From NCBI RefSeq assembly GCF_030035675.1, contig NC_084482.1, forward strand, positions 221,797,943-221,861,942: a stretch of DNA of 64,000 nt, read 5' to 3'. The stretch comes from Rhineura floridana (Eukaryota; Chordata; Lepidosauria; Squamata; Rhineuridae). Shown one piece after another: positions 12,001 through 25,600 of this stretch. A program made the translations under genes and the position numbers. The notes below the pieces were generated by a model that worked only from the letters and a program-made list of their open reading frames with translations, was not told the origin of the DNA and searched no databases. Numbering within the stretch: the first letter of the stretch is position 1; every line of letters begins with the position of its first letter.

Positions 12001-12530
12001 CCGTTGGGAGCACAGTGACTGTCTTAAAGCTGCAAAGTGCTCTCTGAAGCACCCTTCCCCCTCCTTTCATAGTGCAGGGAGGGAGGGAAAAAAGGTGCCT
12101 TTCAGATGGGCTGCCTGCCAGAGAAGTCCCATGCACAACCGATCTTTCTAAAAAGCAGTGGCTTCCAAAAGGGAACAGGCACCCACAGCCAAGCTGAAAC
12201 CCTTGGCTTGCTTCTTTCAACTTCAGGAGCTGAATGGGGCTGCTTCACAGAGCAGTGCTGGGAGGGAGAAGTGATTTCCATCCAATGGAAACAGCTTCCC
12301 CTTCTGTGAGCAAAGCCCCCTCCAACCACTGATCAGCTGACTGGCAGAAGTGCGCCCCAGTCCAGCAAAGGCGCAATTGGCAGCCCATTTCAAGGTCCTG
12401 GTGGTTCTTTTGAAGCCTCACCTTTATCTGCCGCACATCTGATGTCAGATCGGAGGGTGGTGCCTTTATGTCCTCCCTGTAGACTTCCCATTCGCATCTG
12501 ATCAGGCACTGTGAGGATGCTGGACTAGAT

Positions 12531-15138
12531 ATTTATTTTATTTATTTATTTATTTAATTTAATTGATATACCGCCCTAAGCCAAAAAGGCTCTCTGGGCG
12601 GTGCGCATGAGAGATAAAACAAGCACAATATATAAATACGATAAGTATAAAAAATCAAAGATCAAAACAAACAATAACAAAGAACCAACAACGTCAAAAT
12701 ACAGCAATAATGAAAATACTGATAAAATACACTATAAAATACAATTTAAAATACACTTTAAAATGCCTGGGAGTATAAAAAGGTTTTCACCTGGCGCCGA
12801 AAGGATAGCAGCGTCGGTGCCAGGCGTACCTCATCGGGGAGACTATTCCACAGTTCGGGGGCCACTACCGAAAAGGCCCTAGTTCTAGTCACAACCCTCC
12901 AGGCTTCTCGATGGGATGGTACCCGGAGGAGGGCCTTAGATGTTGAGCGCAGTGTATGGGTAGGTTCATATTGGGAGAGGCGTTCCACCAGGTATTGCGG
13001 TCCCATGCCGTGTAGGGCTTTATAGGTCAAAACCAGCACTTTGAATTTAGCCCGGAAACAAATAGGAAGCCAGTGCAGATGAGCCAGAACAGGTGTTATA
13101 TGAGCAGACCTTCTGGTCCACGTCAGTAATCTGGCCGCTGCATTCTGGACTAGCTTTAGTTTCCGAACTATCTTCAAGGGCAGCCCAACGTAGAGCGCAT
13201 TGCAGTAGTCCAGCCTAGATGTTACCAGAGCGTGAACGACTGAGGCGAGGTCATCACTGTCCAGATAGGGACGTAGCTGGGCTACCAGTCGAAGATGGTA
13301 GAAAGCATTCCGTGCCACCGAGGCCACCTGGGTCTCGAGAGACAAGGAAGGATCGAAAAGAACTCCCAAGCTACGAACCTGTTCCTTCAAGGGGAGTGTA
13401 ACCCCATCAAGAACAGGATGAACATCCTCCATCTGGGCAGTGAAGGCACTCACCAACAGCGTCTAGGTCTTGTCAGGATTGAGCTTCAGTTTGTTAGTCC
13501 CCATCCAGTCCATTATCACGGCCAGGCAGCGGTTTAGCACGTTAACAGCGTCACCTGAAGAGGATGAAAAGGAGAAATAGAGCTGCGTGTCATCAGCATA
13601 CTGTTGACAACGCACCCCAAAACTCCTGTTGACCACACCCAGCGGCTGCATGTAGACGTTGAAAAGCATGGGGGACAGTACCGATCCCTGCAGAACTCCA
13701 CAACGGAGAGTCCAGGGTGTCGAGCAATGTTCCCCAAGCACTACCTTCTGGTGACGACCCACCAAGTAGGAGCGGAGCCACTGCCAAGCAGTACCCCCAA
13801 CTCCCAACTCCGTGAGTCTCCCCAGAAGGATACCATGGTCAATGGTATCAAAAGCAGCTGAGAGATCAAGGAGAATCAACAGGGTCACACTCCCCCTGTC
13901 CCTCTCCCGACAGAGGTCATCATACAGGGCGACCAAGCTGTTTCAGTGCCAAAACCGGGCCTAAAACCAGATTGAAACGGATCTAGATAATCAGTGTCAT
14001 CCAAGAGTGTCTGGAGCTGGCCGGCAACCACCCGCTCCAGGATCTTGCCCTGGAATGGAACATTCGCCACAGGTCTATAGTTGTTCAAGTTATCTGGGTC
14101 CAAGGAGGATTTCTTCAGGAGCGGTCTCACCACCGCCTCTTTTAGGCAGTCAGGGACCACTCCCTCTCTTAAAGAGGCATTTATTACCTCCTTGGCCCAG
14201 CCGGCGGTTCCGGTCCTGCCAGCTTTCACCAGCCAAGAGGGGCAAGGATCCAGTACAGACGTGGTCACCCGCACCAGTCCAAGGATCCTGTCAACATCCT
14301 CAAGCTGCACAGACTGAAACTCATCCAATAAATGAGGACAAGACCGTGATCTGGATACTTCATTAGGTCCAACTGCTATAATATTGGAGTCTAAGTCCCG
14401 GCGAATGCATGCGATCTCATCTTGGAAGTGCTCGGCGAACTCATCACAGCGGGCTACAGATGAATCTATAATATCCCGAGGACCAGAATGTAAAAGCCCT
14501 CGCACAATTTTAAAGAGCTCCGCTGGGCAGGAGAGTGATGACTTAATAGTATCAGCAAAATATCTCTTTTTTGCTGCCCTCACCGCTACTATATACAGCT
14601 AAGAACAAGCACTTACCAAGGTGTAATTGCATTCATCGGGAGTTCGCCTCCATCTGCACTCAAGCCTCCTCCTCTCTTGCTTCATCGCTCTCAGCTCCAA
14701 GGTATACCATGGAGCTGTATGAGCTCTGCATAGGAGGGGGCGCATGGGAGCGATCGTGTCAACCGCCCGGGTCATTTCCGTATTCCACAGTTCAACCAGG
14801 GCTTCGACAGGAGCGCCAGTCTTCTCAGTCGGAAAAACCCCCAGAGCCCTTTGGAAACCCTCAGGATCCATTAGTCTCCGGGGGCGGACCAATTTAATTG
14901 GTCCCCCGCCTTTGCAGAGGGAAAGGGCTGCTGTGAGCCTAAACTTCAGCAAGCGGTGATCTGTCCATGACAAAGGAATAGATGATAAATCCCCAACCTC
15001 CAGATCACCATCTCCATGTCCAGTGACGAAGATCAAATCAAGGGTATGTCCCGACACATGCGTCGGGCCAGAAACAAATTGAGACAGCCCCATGGTTGTC
15101 ATGGAAACCATGAAGTCCTGAGCCGCCCCAGATAAAGC
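12531..15138 (-). mobile_element. L2-like LINE, 2.6 kb, private to copy A
   Basis: Minus-strand frames encode the end of an endonuclease (15,111-14,599; GPTHVSGHTLDLIF, WTDHRLL), reverse transcriptase (14,583-13,463; NNYRPVANVPF, LLDLSAAFDTIDHGILL, YADDTQLYFSF) and the C-terminal part (13,456-12,758). The frame is interrupted by several shifts and stops. The 3' tail is an ATTT/AATT-rich run at 12,531-12,562. Target AGAT is repeated on both sides (12,527-12,530 and 15,139-15,142). Copy C is uninterrupted at the matching site (about 59,150-59,170), so the insertion is recent. It is 5'-truncated in the endonuclease. Confidence 0.9.
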
Positions 15139-15380
15139 AGATAGGCCTGTGGTCTGATTCCACAGGGCTGTTCTGAGGAAGAGCCGCTAGGTTGAAGTTC
15201 CTTTTCTACCTGCTGAGGAATCCCCCAAATTAAGATGGCTGGATTGGTTTCCACAGAGCCCCTGAGTGGAGATTTATGTACACCTCCAGGCAACTGGTCA
15301 GGAGGATAACTTGGGTCCCTGTACTAATCAGTTCCAGATCTAAAATCTTGGTTTGCTTTGGGGAGGAGAGGATAATTTGG

Positions 15381-15460
15381 GAATGTCAAAACTAGGCTTC
15401 ACCTCTTGGCTGGAAGAGCATGATCCAGTTGTATGTGGCTCTGATGAAAGGGAGAGATCA
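15381..15460 (+). pseudogene. Decayed extra KRAB-B-like exon (copy 1) of gene A
   Basis: The stretch reads in one frame MSKLGF, SWLEEHDPVV and then SDERERS, a KRAB-B-like sequence, and is followed by a good donor GTAGGT. It aligns with the exon-like segment at 16,350-16,429. The acceptor region and about 40 bases before it are missing compared with that copy, so it probably cannot be spliced in. The upstream flank (15,185-15,370) matches copy C at 58,950-59,130, showing this is part of the original gene. Confidence 0.55.
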
Positions 15461-16349
15461 GTAGGTATGGACTTGAAAGATGACTCAGGGAAGCCGTAGA
15501 AGGATTTCACAACACTGAATCTTGGTGGTCTCCAGGAACCCAGAGGGAGTACCCCAACACCGCAAATACCCCACGCTTCCCCCACATAGGTGTAGGGTTG
15601 GCAATAGCGTGTGCTATGTGCCTTTGAAGCACTCTCTATTTTCAGCAGTAATCAAAAGTGTGACATCAAATATAAATGCTTTCTTAAAAGAGGAAAGAGG
15701 AAAATTACAAGCATGCACATTCACTCTCAAATCAGCAAAGCTTCTCCAATGGCTCCTTAGCAGCAATGAAGTAGCTTGTAGGCATGAAAGATCTTCCTTA
15801 CTCTGCCAGCTCAGCAGAGGGGCACCCCCATGCTCCAAAAGCAATGCCCAGGCTACTGGGACTAAGTGGTAGCTCAGAGAACATAGGATCCATCTTTGGA
15901 TGGTCAGGGAGTGATGACGTGTTCTTTTTATACCCTCACCGATGTTCCCCCCTCTTACTTAAAGATGTTTTAATGTCAAATCTCTGAAATTAGTTGGTCA
16001 CTACCCTTCCACATCTCCTTCTTTCCTGGAAAGTGTCTGCCCCTGACTACATAGGTTGTTTTCAAAGTGCACACTTGTTTGACTTTTTGAAATTAAACTT
16101 TGTGGTTTCTGTCTCCTTTTGGTTCTGCTATTTGTGACCTTCGGGACTTTCTAAACCTCAAATATCAATCATTGGTGACCCAAAGTGACCTGCTCTTTTA
16201 AAGCTTTTCCCTAACAAATACTGATGCCATTTTATGATCTACATGTCCCTGTGCTATTCATCTCCAGGAGATCTAAGATCGTTCTTTGTTATGGAGAGAG
16301 GAGAATAATTTCAGTTCAGAACTAACTAGCTTATCTGTATCTTTGAAAG

Positions 16350-16429
16350 AAATGTCAAACCTGGGCTTAGTCTCTTGGCTGGAAGAACAAGATCTAATTG
16401 TACAGGGCTTTGATGAAGGGGAGAGATCA
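16350..16429 (+). pseudogene. Extra KRAB-B-like exon (copy 2) of gene A, probably unused
   Basis: After an acceptor-like TCTTTGAAAG the frame reads EMSNLGLVSWLEEQ then DLIVQG and FDEGERS, close to a KRAB-B box. The donor position reads GTCGGG rather than GTAGGT, and the exon would leave in phase 0, which does not fit the phase-1 finger exon. Copy C has the same exon at 58,806-58,884 with a one-base deletion, and copy B has lost it in a deletion. It is best seen as an ancestral KRAB-B exon now vestigial. Confidence 0.55.
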
Positions 16430-16544
16430 GTCGGGCATTCCCCTTACGGTTCAGAGCACCATTGCAAACTCGTGTAGTGTTGGTCTTTGGCCATCCCTGT
16501 CTTAGCTCAGCTAAGTTTAATCCCTTGAATCTTCAGATGGAATT

Positions 16545-16660
16545 GGGAAGTGTCTTTATCTGAAAACCTGCAGAGCAGCTGCCAGCCAGTATTGACAGTA
16601 CTGAGCTCGAGGGACCAGGGGTCTGATTCAGTATATCACAACTTCATTTGTTCCTATATT
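16545..16660 (+). mobile_element. SINE 3' fragment
   Basis: CAGCTGCCAGCCAGTATTGACAGTACTGAGCT and GACCAGGGGTCTGATTCAGTATA are the 3' half of the tRNA-derived reptile SINE whose fuller copy is at 8,822. It is present in B (about 33,950-34,010) and C (about 58,500-58,600), so it is ancestral. Confidence 0.65.
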
Positions 16661-16956
16661 TCTGTCTGACCGGCTCTTTTGACTGCAGTCAAATTATTAA
16701 GAATCAAGGAGAAGTGAGCTCTGCCCAGTTTGTCCTGTTCTGCAGACTTGCTGCCCTTCTCTTCCCCCGCACCCCACTTTTCATTGCATACTATTTTAGA
16801 AATATATATCACAGTTGTATGGCAGTAGGAGGAAACCCAGACAAATCTGGGCTTAGTGACATCAAGTGTTATATGGACCTGAAAGGAATTTATGTTGCTG
16901 TGTGAGACTGCAGGATATTCAGGTAACCTTGCTTTCATCTGGCCATGCAAAGATAA

Positions 16957-18370
16957 CGTAAAATCTTTATTACGGTCCAAGACCACCGGTATAATTACGG
17001 ATCCTCTGAATATCAGAGTGGAGATAGAATACAATACAGTATCAGTGCAGTGAGAAAGCTAAAAAGCTAAAACCGGGTCCACATAGTAATCTAGCTAAAA
17101 CCTTGATCTAATAGACATCGCATTAGGTCCCTCCTGCGAGCCATAGCAGCTGTGCAGAACGAGGCGACCTCAGAGTGATGCGTGATTTTGAATCTGCCAT
17201 TAAATATTGTAAAATCATAGCTTCTGGGCTCAGAGGAAGATTAGATAAAAGTGGGGAGATGAACTTAAGGCGGAGATCTGAATAAGAAGGGCAGCAAAGT
17301 AGTACAAGGTTCACTGTCTCCACCGCATCTGCTCCACAGGGGCAAGTTCGATCATAATAATCGACTCCCTTGTATCTACCCTCCATTAGTGCCGAGGGCA
17401 GAACATTGAATCGTGCCAGGGTAAAAGCTCTCCTGAGTTTCGGGGTAGATAAACTTGAAATGTAAGTGGCCAAGATACAGGGATTTACATTAATATGGCA
17501 TTGTGAATAAGTGGCAACTAGGCTCATGTTGTTCTGATACTCAACATCTTTGAGGCGTTGGATGATTGTTGTTTTAGCAGTCGTATGGCCTAGGGCACCA
17601 ATCGCTGGGAGCGAAAAACCGAGAGTTCCGAATTTGTGAATCATTACCCGTTGCCATTGAGATTGGAAGGAATCTTCCAAAGTTAATGGGGGCAATCCCG
17701 TGGGTAAAAATAGCAGCTTCATCCAGTAGTTAAATTTTAATATCCAAGCGTGGGTCTCAATCAGAAGGGCACCTAATTCCAAGCATAAGGTCACACTGGG
17801 GACACATCTCGGAGCGCCCAAAACGGACCTCATGAATTTAGATTGTACCCTCTCCAACCATGCATAATTGCCTCCACTACAAATTTGGGTCCCGTAAAGA
17901 AGTTGAGGAAGCACCTTGGCGTTGAATACCTGGACTGCTGCCAGAATGTACTGACCGCCCTTTGTATAAAAGAAGGTCAGTAAAGCTCTGGCTGATTTCT
18001 GTGCGGTCGTAGCAGACTGGACAAAATGCGCATTCCAAGAACCTAAGGGATGGAATGCAATGCCAAGGTAACTGAAGGCGTTGACTTGGTCAATAATATG
18101 GTTGTCAATTTGCCAGCGGTGTTTATGTCTACTTTGGCGAAAACTAAAACCTTGCATTTCGCATAGTTAATTCTCAAAAGTTCATCCACACAAAAGGAGG
18201 CAAGTTCTCTTAAGAGATGACGTAAGCCCACCTGCGTTTGGGATAACAGGGCAATGTCGTCGGCATATAGAAGACAGGTTAAGTGTCTCCTTGCCAAGAC
18301 AGGAGGGTGAGAGTTTACTGCCGACAGGCGTTTTGTCAGCGAGTTTTATACATATTGAATAGGGAGGGAG
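16957..18370 (-). mobile_element. Ingi/Vingi-like LINE, 1.4 kb, 5'-truncated, private to copy A
   Basis: The minus strand encodes the end of a reverse transcriptase (LLYADDIALLSQTQ near 18,260) and a long C-terminal region (18,157-17,123) that finishes with the cysteine motif CPCGADAVET. It is the same type as the larger element at 38,559-42,823. A perfect 16-bp target duplication GGCCATGCAAAGATAA flanks it (16,941-16,956 and 18,371-18,386). Copies B and C carry this target only once. The clade name is tentative; the endonuclease part is missing here. It stands 126 bp before the finger exon. Confidence 0.88.
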
Positions 18371-18429
18371 GGCCATGCAAAGATAAAAGGGGGAGAATTA
18401 TGGAGATGCAAAAATAGAGAAGCAGATAA

Positions 18430-20052
<1,623 letters not shown>

Positions 20053-20225
20053 ATGTAGTGAGTGGAAAGAGGTTCAGTCAGAGCACACTTACTTCGCATG
20101 AAAAAACACTATGGAGTAACTTTTTTAATGCACGGAGTATGGAAAGAGATTCAATGAAAGAAACAATTGAAATGTAGGGAGTATGGAAAGAACTTCAATG
20201 GGAGCTTTATTCTTCATCTTGCAGG
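20053..20225 (+). pseudogene. Decayed downstream zinc fingers of gene A
   Basis: After the stop, recognisable pieces of two to three more fingers continue in shifting frames (AAATGTAGTGAGTGGAAAG, CACTATGGAGTAAC, TGTAGGGAGTATGGAAAG). The CACTATGGAGTAAC piece corresponds to the place where copy C ends its reading frame. The array was therefore once longer at its C-terminus. Confidence 0.7.
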
Positions 20226-20640
20226 CTACATAGATTAAAGCCCTATACAGGTTGGGGCCAGGATGCTTAAAAGATTATCTCACCTGTTATATATGCAGCC
20301 CAGCACTGAAGTCTGCAGAAGATGGCCTCTTACGCATACCATCTCATTGGGAAGTCCACTGTGCATGATAGAGAAACCTGGCCTTTTGTGTGGTGGCATC
20401 TACTTTTTTGAACTTCCTCCTGTTACATATCAGACAGGTGTCTTTTTTGTGTGTGTGTGTGGTGCCTATAGAAGACCTTTTTCAACAAACGTTTTAAGGG
20501 CAGACCTTTATTACTGTTTTTATGGGATTTTAAAATGTTTTTCATTGGTTTGCATATGATTTTTTTATTATTGTTGGTATTTTTGAGATACTTTCAGGGA
20601 AGTGATTTATAAATGAAAATAAAATAATACTAGTCCTTGT
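20226..20640 (+). mobile_element. LINE-derived 3' UTR shared by all three genes, with AATAAA
   Basis: The sequence AAAGCCCTATACAGGTTGGGGCC... matches the C-terminal coding end of an L2/CR1-type LINE (it reads ALYRLGP then LKDYLT with small changes). It directly follows the decayed fingers in all three copies (B 36,017-36,420, C 55,990-56,407). A polyadenylation signal AATAAA lies at 20,618-20,623. Use of this signal is inferred. Confidence 0.6.
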
Positions 20641-20858
20641 TTCTAATGGTCTCCTTACTGATTGTTTTCATATAGTTTAGTTTAGCATACCTTTAACTGT
20701 TGATTTTATTGATTTTTAGTGTTTTTTTAAATGTTGATTTTTTATTGACCATTTTAATGTACATTTTATATCCTTTATAAAATTCTTCTGCAGTGTACAC
20801 ATTTTATTAATATAAATAACTAAAACATGTATTTTTGTGTATAACATGGTTTTTATTG

Positions 20859-21974
20859 GCCTCTCAATTGCGGAGTGCCACTGGGATCTATCCTCTCCCC
20901 CATGCTATTCAACATCTATGTAAAACCGCTGGGAGCCATCATCAGGAGATTCGGGCTGCAGTGTCACCAATATGCAGATGACACTCAGCTCTATCTCTCG
21001 TTTAAGTCCTCACCAGAGTTGGCTGTGGATACCATGTACAAGTGCCTGGATTCTGTAAGTGAATGGATGGGAAGGAATAGGCTGAAACTAAACCCCGACA
21101 AGACCGAGGTGTTGCTCGTGGGGGACAAGAGAAGGTTGGGGGATATAGACCTGATGTTTAATGGGGTAAGATTACCCCTGAAAGACCAGGTCCGTAGCCT
21201 TGGGGTCATTCTTGACTCCCAGCTGTCTATGGAGGCTCAGGTCTCAGCAGTGAGCCGGGTGGCTTGGTGTCAATTACATCTGCTACGGAGGCTACAACCC
21301 TGCCTTCCTGTACATCTGCTCCCACGGGTGATACATGCCCTGGTCTCCTCTCACTTAGACTACTGTAATGTGCTCTACGTGGGGTTACCCTTGAAAACGG
21401 TCCGGAAATTACAGCTGGTACAGAATGCGGCGGCGCGCTTGATTAAGAACAGCCGTCGCCATGATCATATCACCCCGGTGTTAGTGGATCTACACTGGTT
21501 ACCAGTTGTTTACTGGGTCCAATTCAAGGTGTTGGTATTGACCTTTAAAACCCTATACAGTTCCGGCCCAGTTTATCTGAAGGAGTGCTTCCAGCATCAC
21601 CAATTATGCCGCATGACAAGATCAGCCACACAAGACCTTCTCTCGGTCCCATCAGTTAAAACAGCTAGGCTGGTGAGGACTAGAAAGAGGGCATTTTCGA
21701 TTGTGGCCCCCACCCTCTGGAACTCCCTTTCGATCTTCGCCACACCCCCTCCCTGACAGGTTTCCGCCGGGCCTTAAAGACCTGGCTATTCAGGCAGGCC
21801 TATGGGGTCTCTGGGGATGGGTCAGTTTCTAATGTTGTTTAATGCTGTTTAATTTTATTATATTTTTGGTTGTATTGTATTTTATCATGATATTGTACGT
21901 CGCCTAGAGTGGCTGTTTATTCGGCCAGATAGGCGACTCAAAAATAAAATTTTATTTATTATTATTATTTATTA
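20859..21974 (+). mobile_element. L2-like LINE 3' part, 1.1 kb, private to copy A
   Basis: A continuous frame of 293 codons from 20,875 carries the reverse-transcriptase end (PLGSILSPMLFNIY, YADDTQLYLSF) and thumb/C-terminal region (LVQNAAARLI, HITPVLVDLHWLPV). The 3' UTR reads GTCGCCTAGAGTGGC and ends in a TTTATTATTATT tail. The site in copy C (near 55,725) is uninterrupted. The frame is lost before the end (NSLSIFATPP), so the element is a truncated, dead insertion. Confidence 0.9.
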
Positions 21975-22654
21975 TTTTGCTTAGATATTTTTTGTATTGG
22001 CTATTCTAACATCTTTCATAAAGTAAAATGAATTCACTACTTTTCTGCTGATGTATTTTAAATATATTTTCCAAACTGATTTCACTCCGCAGTCTCATCT
22101 GGTCTCAGTGCTATTTCCTAGCAGGCAAATGAAGGACCTCACTGTCATCTGGTGCGCATAGAGAAAAGGAGTGAGAATTGGGTTTTGTCAACGGTCACAT
22201 AGCCAAATGGCTTCTCCAGGCAATAGAAGGGCCTTTAGGAAAGGCAGCAAAGCTGCAGAAAATCTCTGCTTAAATTATTGGGGGAGGCAGTTTGTTGGGA
22301 TAGATAGTTCTGGGCCAGATATATCAATGGTCTGGTAACTTCAAACTAATCCATGTTGTGTAACTAATTCATGTTATGCAATTGTTAATGATGCTTCCCT
22401 GTAGTTTCTCTGTGGGAAGCAGTATGCCTCTGAATGCCATTTTCTGGGAATCAGAAGTGTGAAGATTACTGACTGGGAGGTCAGTTGCACAACTGCTGAT
22501 CTTGGGGACTAGGTTGCTTGAAGCACTTCCTGTTCCTGTCCCTTCCTGCCTCTTCCTTGGGATCTAGCCAGTAAAAGTGATTAGACTGGTGAGCTGGTGG
22601 TGTTGTTGTTGTTCCCAATGTAAATAACAGGTGCATGTCAGGACCCCACTAGGG
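21975..22654. other. End of unit A and A/B spacer
   Basis: Bases 21,975-22,600 are duplicon 3' flank matching 37,200-37,820 and, inverted, 55,010-55,700. Bases 22,600-22,654 form a short spacer with a GTTGTTGTTGTT run before copy B begins. No gene is visible. Confidence 0.6.
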
Positions 22655-25600
22655 ATCAACTGCCCTGCACCTTCAATTTAGTGTTGCAAAGCTCATCGTG
22701 CAATTGTTTGTTGCATGATTGGTATCTCCTCTAGTTTGGCCCTCAGACTGGCAGTGGCTGTCCAAGGTCCTGTTCTCCAGCCTTCTTGCCTGAGAGCCTT
22801 TTGACTGGAAAGTTCTTCTGCCTCCACCTCGTGCGCTCTGCCCAATGAGTAGGAGTCCCTCCCACAGGTTCCAGACTTTAATAACCTTGATTTTGAAAGT
22901 AGTTGTGTCAGAAACTCATTTCACAGAAAGCAAACTGGTGAGGTTTGGCCCAGAACTTGAATACAAGGCAGAGGTGGAGTCTGAGCCCAAGCACACAAGA
23001 GCACTTCTTTGAACCCAGTATTTTTCCTGTGATAGCACATCTATTTCACTGAAGGCAAACTCTATTTCTCTCCCCCTTCTGCCAGCCGACTTGCCCCTCC
23101 AATCTCTCTTTCTCTCTCCCCAATTTACCAGCCGTTCGCAACCTGATAGCAGCACCAATAGTGCTGCTTAGTGGACCTACAAACAGCAAGAAAAGGTATT
23201 GCTGATCACCCCAGAGGTTCCTGGGTCATCCTGTGTTATCTCCCATTTCCCAACAAAAGGAGAGGCAGCAACATGTCTGGCTGGTGAATTTTGGTAGGTC
23301 TGGCTGATTGGGAAGTCGCCGTTCCGGGCTTTTTTACGTAAAGAACGGGTATCGGAATGTGGTTTGCGTGGACGTTTTGTGTCTTATTGCATGCATCCCA
23401 TGTAGTCATGTGGGACTGGTGAATTTCAGAGGTCTGGCTTGCTGGGAAGTCCCCGTTCGGGGCTGTTCATTCCGTTCCGGAGGGCATTTTGGTTGTTAAA
23501 GGGTTGATAAAAATGCTATCGGGATGGTTTTTGTTCCTAAATGTTGTTCTCATGTGTCTCTAACACATCCTAGTGTTTTTGGTATCAATTTCTTTTCTAA
23601 AGAGCCCATTCCGGCGTGTTCCGTTCCAGCTTTTACACCGTCCCTCCTGAACACTTTACTTTTTACACACAGATGTGTATATTGTATATATCACACAGCA
23701 CACACGCCTATCTTGCCACTGCTTCTGCGGGAGGCAAGAGAGGAAGATGAGGTGCAATATTGGGACAGAAGGGAGGGAGGAGAATGTTGGCAGTGGGGGG
23801 GCAGAAGCAGCTTTTGCCACTTAGTCCTCCGATGGGTTAAGGCAAGGAGTTCTGGTTCCTGGAGAGGCAGGAAGTCTTAATCACATGGAGGGGGGAGGGA
23901 ATATTGAAGGGGAAGTGGGGGGGCTGTCTTAATTCGTATTCCGGGTAAAGAAAGAATTCGTGCAGAGGAGAAAGAGGTGCAAAGGGGGTGGAGGATTTGG
24001 TATTTTTGTTGGGGGGTGAGGGAAGGGGGGGCCACTCCCTCCTTTTCCTCTGGCGGTCCCTGGTGCATGCAATCCATTTGCAAAATGCCGCGGGGTTGGC
24101 TTTGCAAGGCCGTCTTGGAAGCCAGAGCCCGGGCAAGGGGACGCAGCTTTGCAGAGGGGCACTTGGGGGGCGGCTGTATGTTGGGGGTTGATGTCCTGTG
24201 TTGTTTTGAGGGCCACAGCTGGGGGAGGGGAGCTGCCTTTGCAATTCCTGGGCCTGACAGGGGACTGATGAGGGAAGGAAGATTTGTTTTTTGGGAGGGG
24301 GAGGGGGTGATGGAAAAGCCCCCCCTTCCCTCTGGGAACCCATAGAAAGTGTGTGGAGGGGGCCTGATCCACGCAGTCCAGAGGCAAAGTGTGGCCAAAA
24401 CTGTTTCCACTGAAGCTGCCCCCCAACCGTTTTGCAGGTCAGCCCATTCCCCCCAAGGATGGAATGCAGCTCAGGTAGGGGGAAAGGGGGGACCTCTTGA
24501 TGCAGCCTTGTTGGGGGGCACATTGGAGGGGAGGGGAGAATGCTGTGCTGCTTTTCTGCCCCACAGCTGGAGGGAGAGCCCCTTTTGGATTTCCTCCACT
24601 GGAAGAGGGGCTGGTCAGTTTCCCTCCAACATCGAAGCCCCCTTGGGGTGGATCTCAGCTTCTCTTGCAGGATTGGCCCATCTGTGGGGGTGCTGGCAGC
24701 CAGCGTCCCCCCTGTCCAAAGCACAATAGCTGGGCAGTGGTCGCAAGAGCCCTGTAAGGCGGTCTCGGATGAGAGGCTGTGGCTAATGTAGTGGTTAGGG
24801 AATATTCTTCAACCCGAGGGCCACATTTACGCACAAGCAGCAGTCCAAGGGCCAATTTACTGTCAAATGCCAGAGTGGGTAGAGCTATGGATGTGTCACT
24901 GACATTTGTATAGTAGAGTCTCTTGTAGCCAGGAACAAGTCAGACATTTCTTCAGCGCAATTAATTAATTATTAGATTTATATCCTGCCCTTTCTCCCAG
25001 TAGGAGCCCAGGACAGCAATACAGAGCTCTCTAAGGAGCGGGGTCAGAGCACGGGGGGCGGGGGAGAGAAAAAAACTGCTTTCCCTCCAAATTTTCCACT
25101 TTTGTTATGGGCCTTCACATCTCTACAGTAGTGTAGTGGCAAATTCAGAAGTGCAGGGTCCATTCATGATAGCGATGCCCCCTCCCATCCTGTTCCTGCT
25201 GGGTTGAGAATGAGATGCATGTTAATGCCTTCTCCCACAGCCAGAAGCGAAAAGCATGGAAGGGCAAAGTGTTGCCTACTGAGAAGAGTCTCAGCGGCTG
25301 GTTTCACCTCCTTTCACTCTGATTCACTCTAATTATCAGGAAAGAACAAGGAAGCATGTTAGAAGATTCTTCTCAGTGGCTAATACACTCTCCTTTCTTG
25401 CTGATTGGCTCATAGGTTGCTGGAGACATGGGGACTCTGCTAAGAGCCTGCTCCCAAAAAAGTAAGGGGTCTAAGACCCCTCCCCCCCAGATCTATGCAG
25501 GTCTCTGGGTCTACTTTTGTTCAGCCCAGCCCACCTCACTGGATTGTTGTGAGGATAAACTTTTATGTGCCACTCTAGATTTCAGACATCCACTCTGTGT

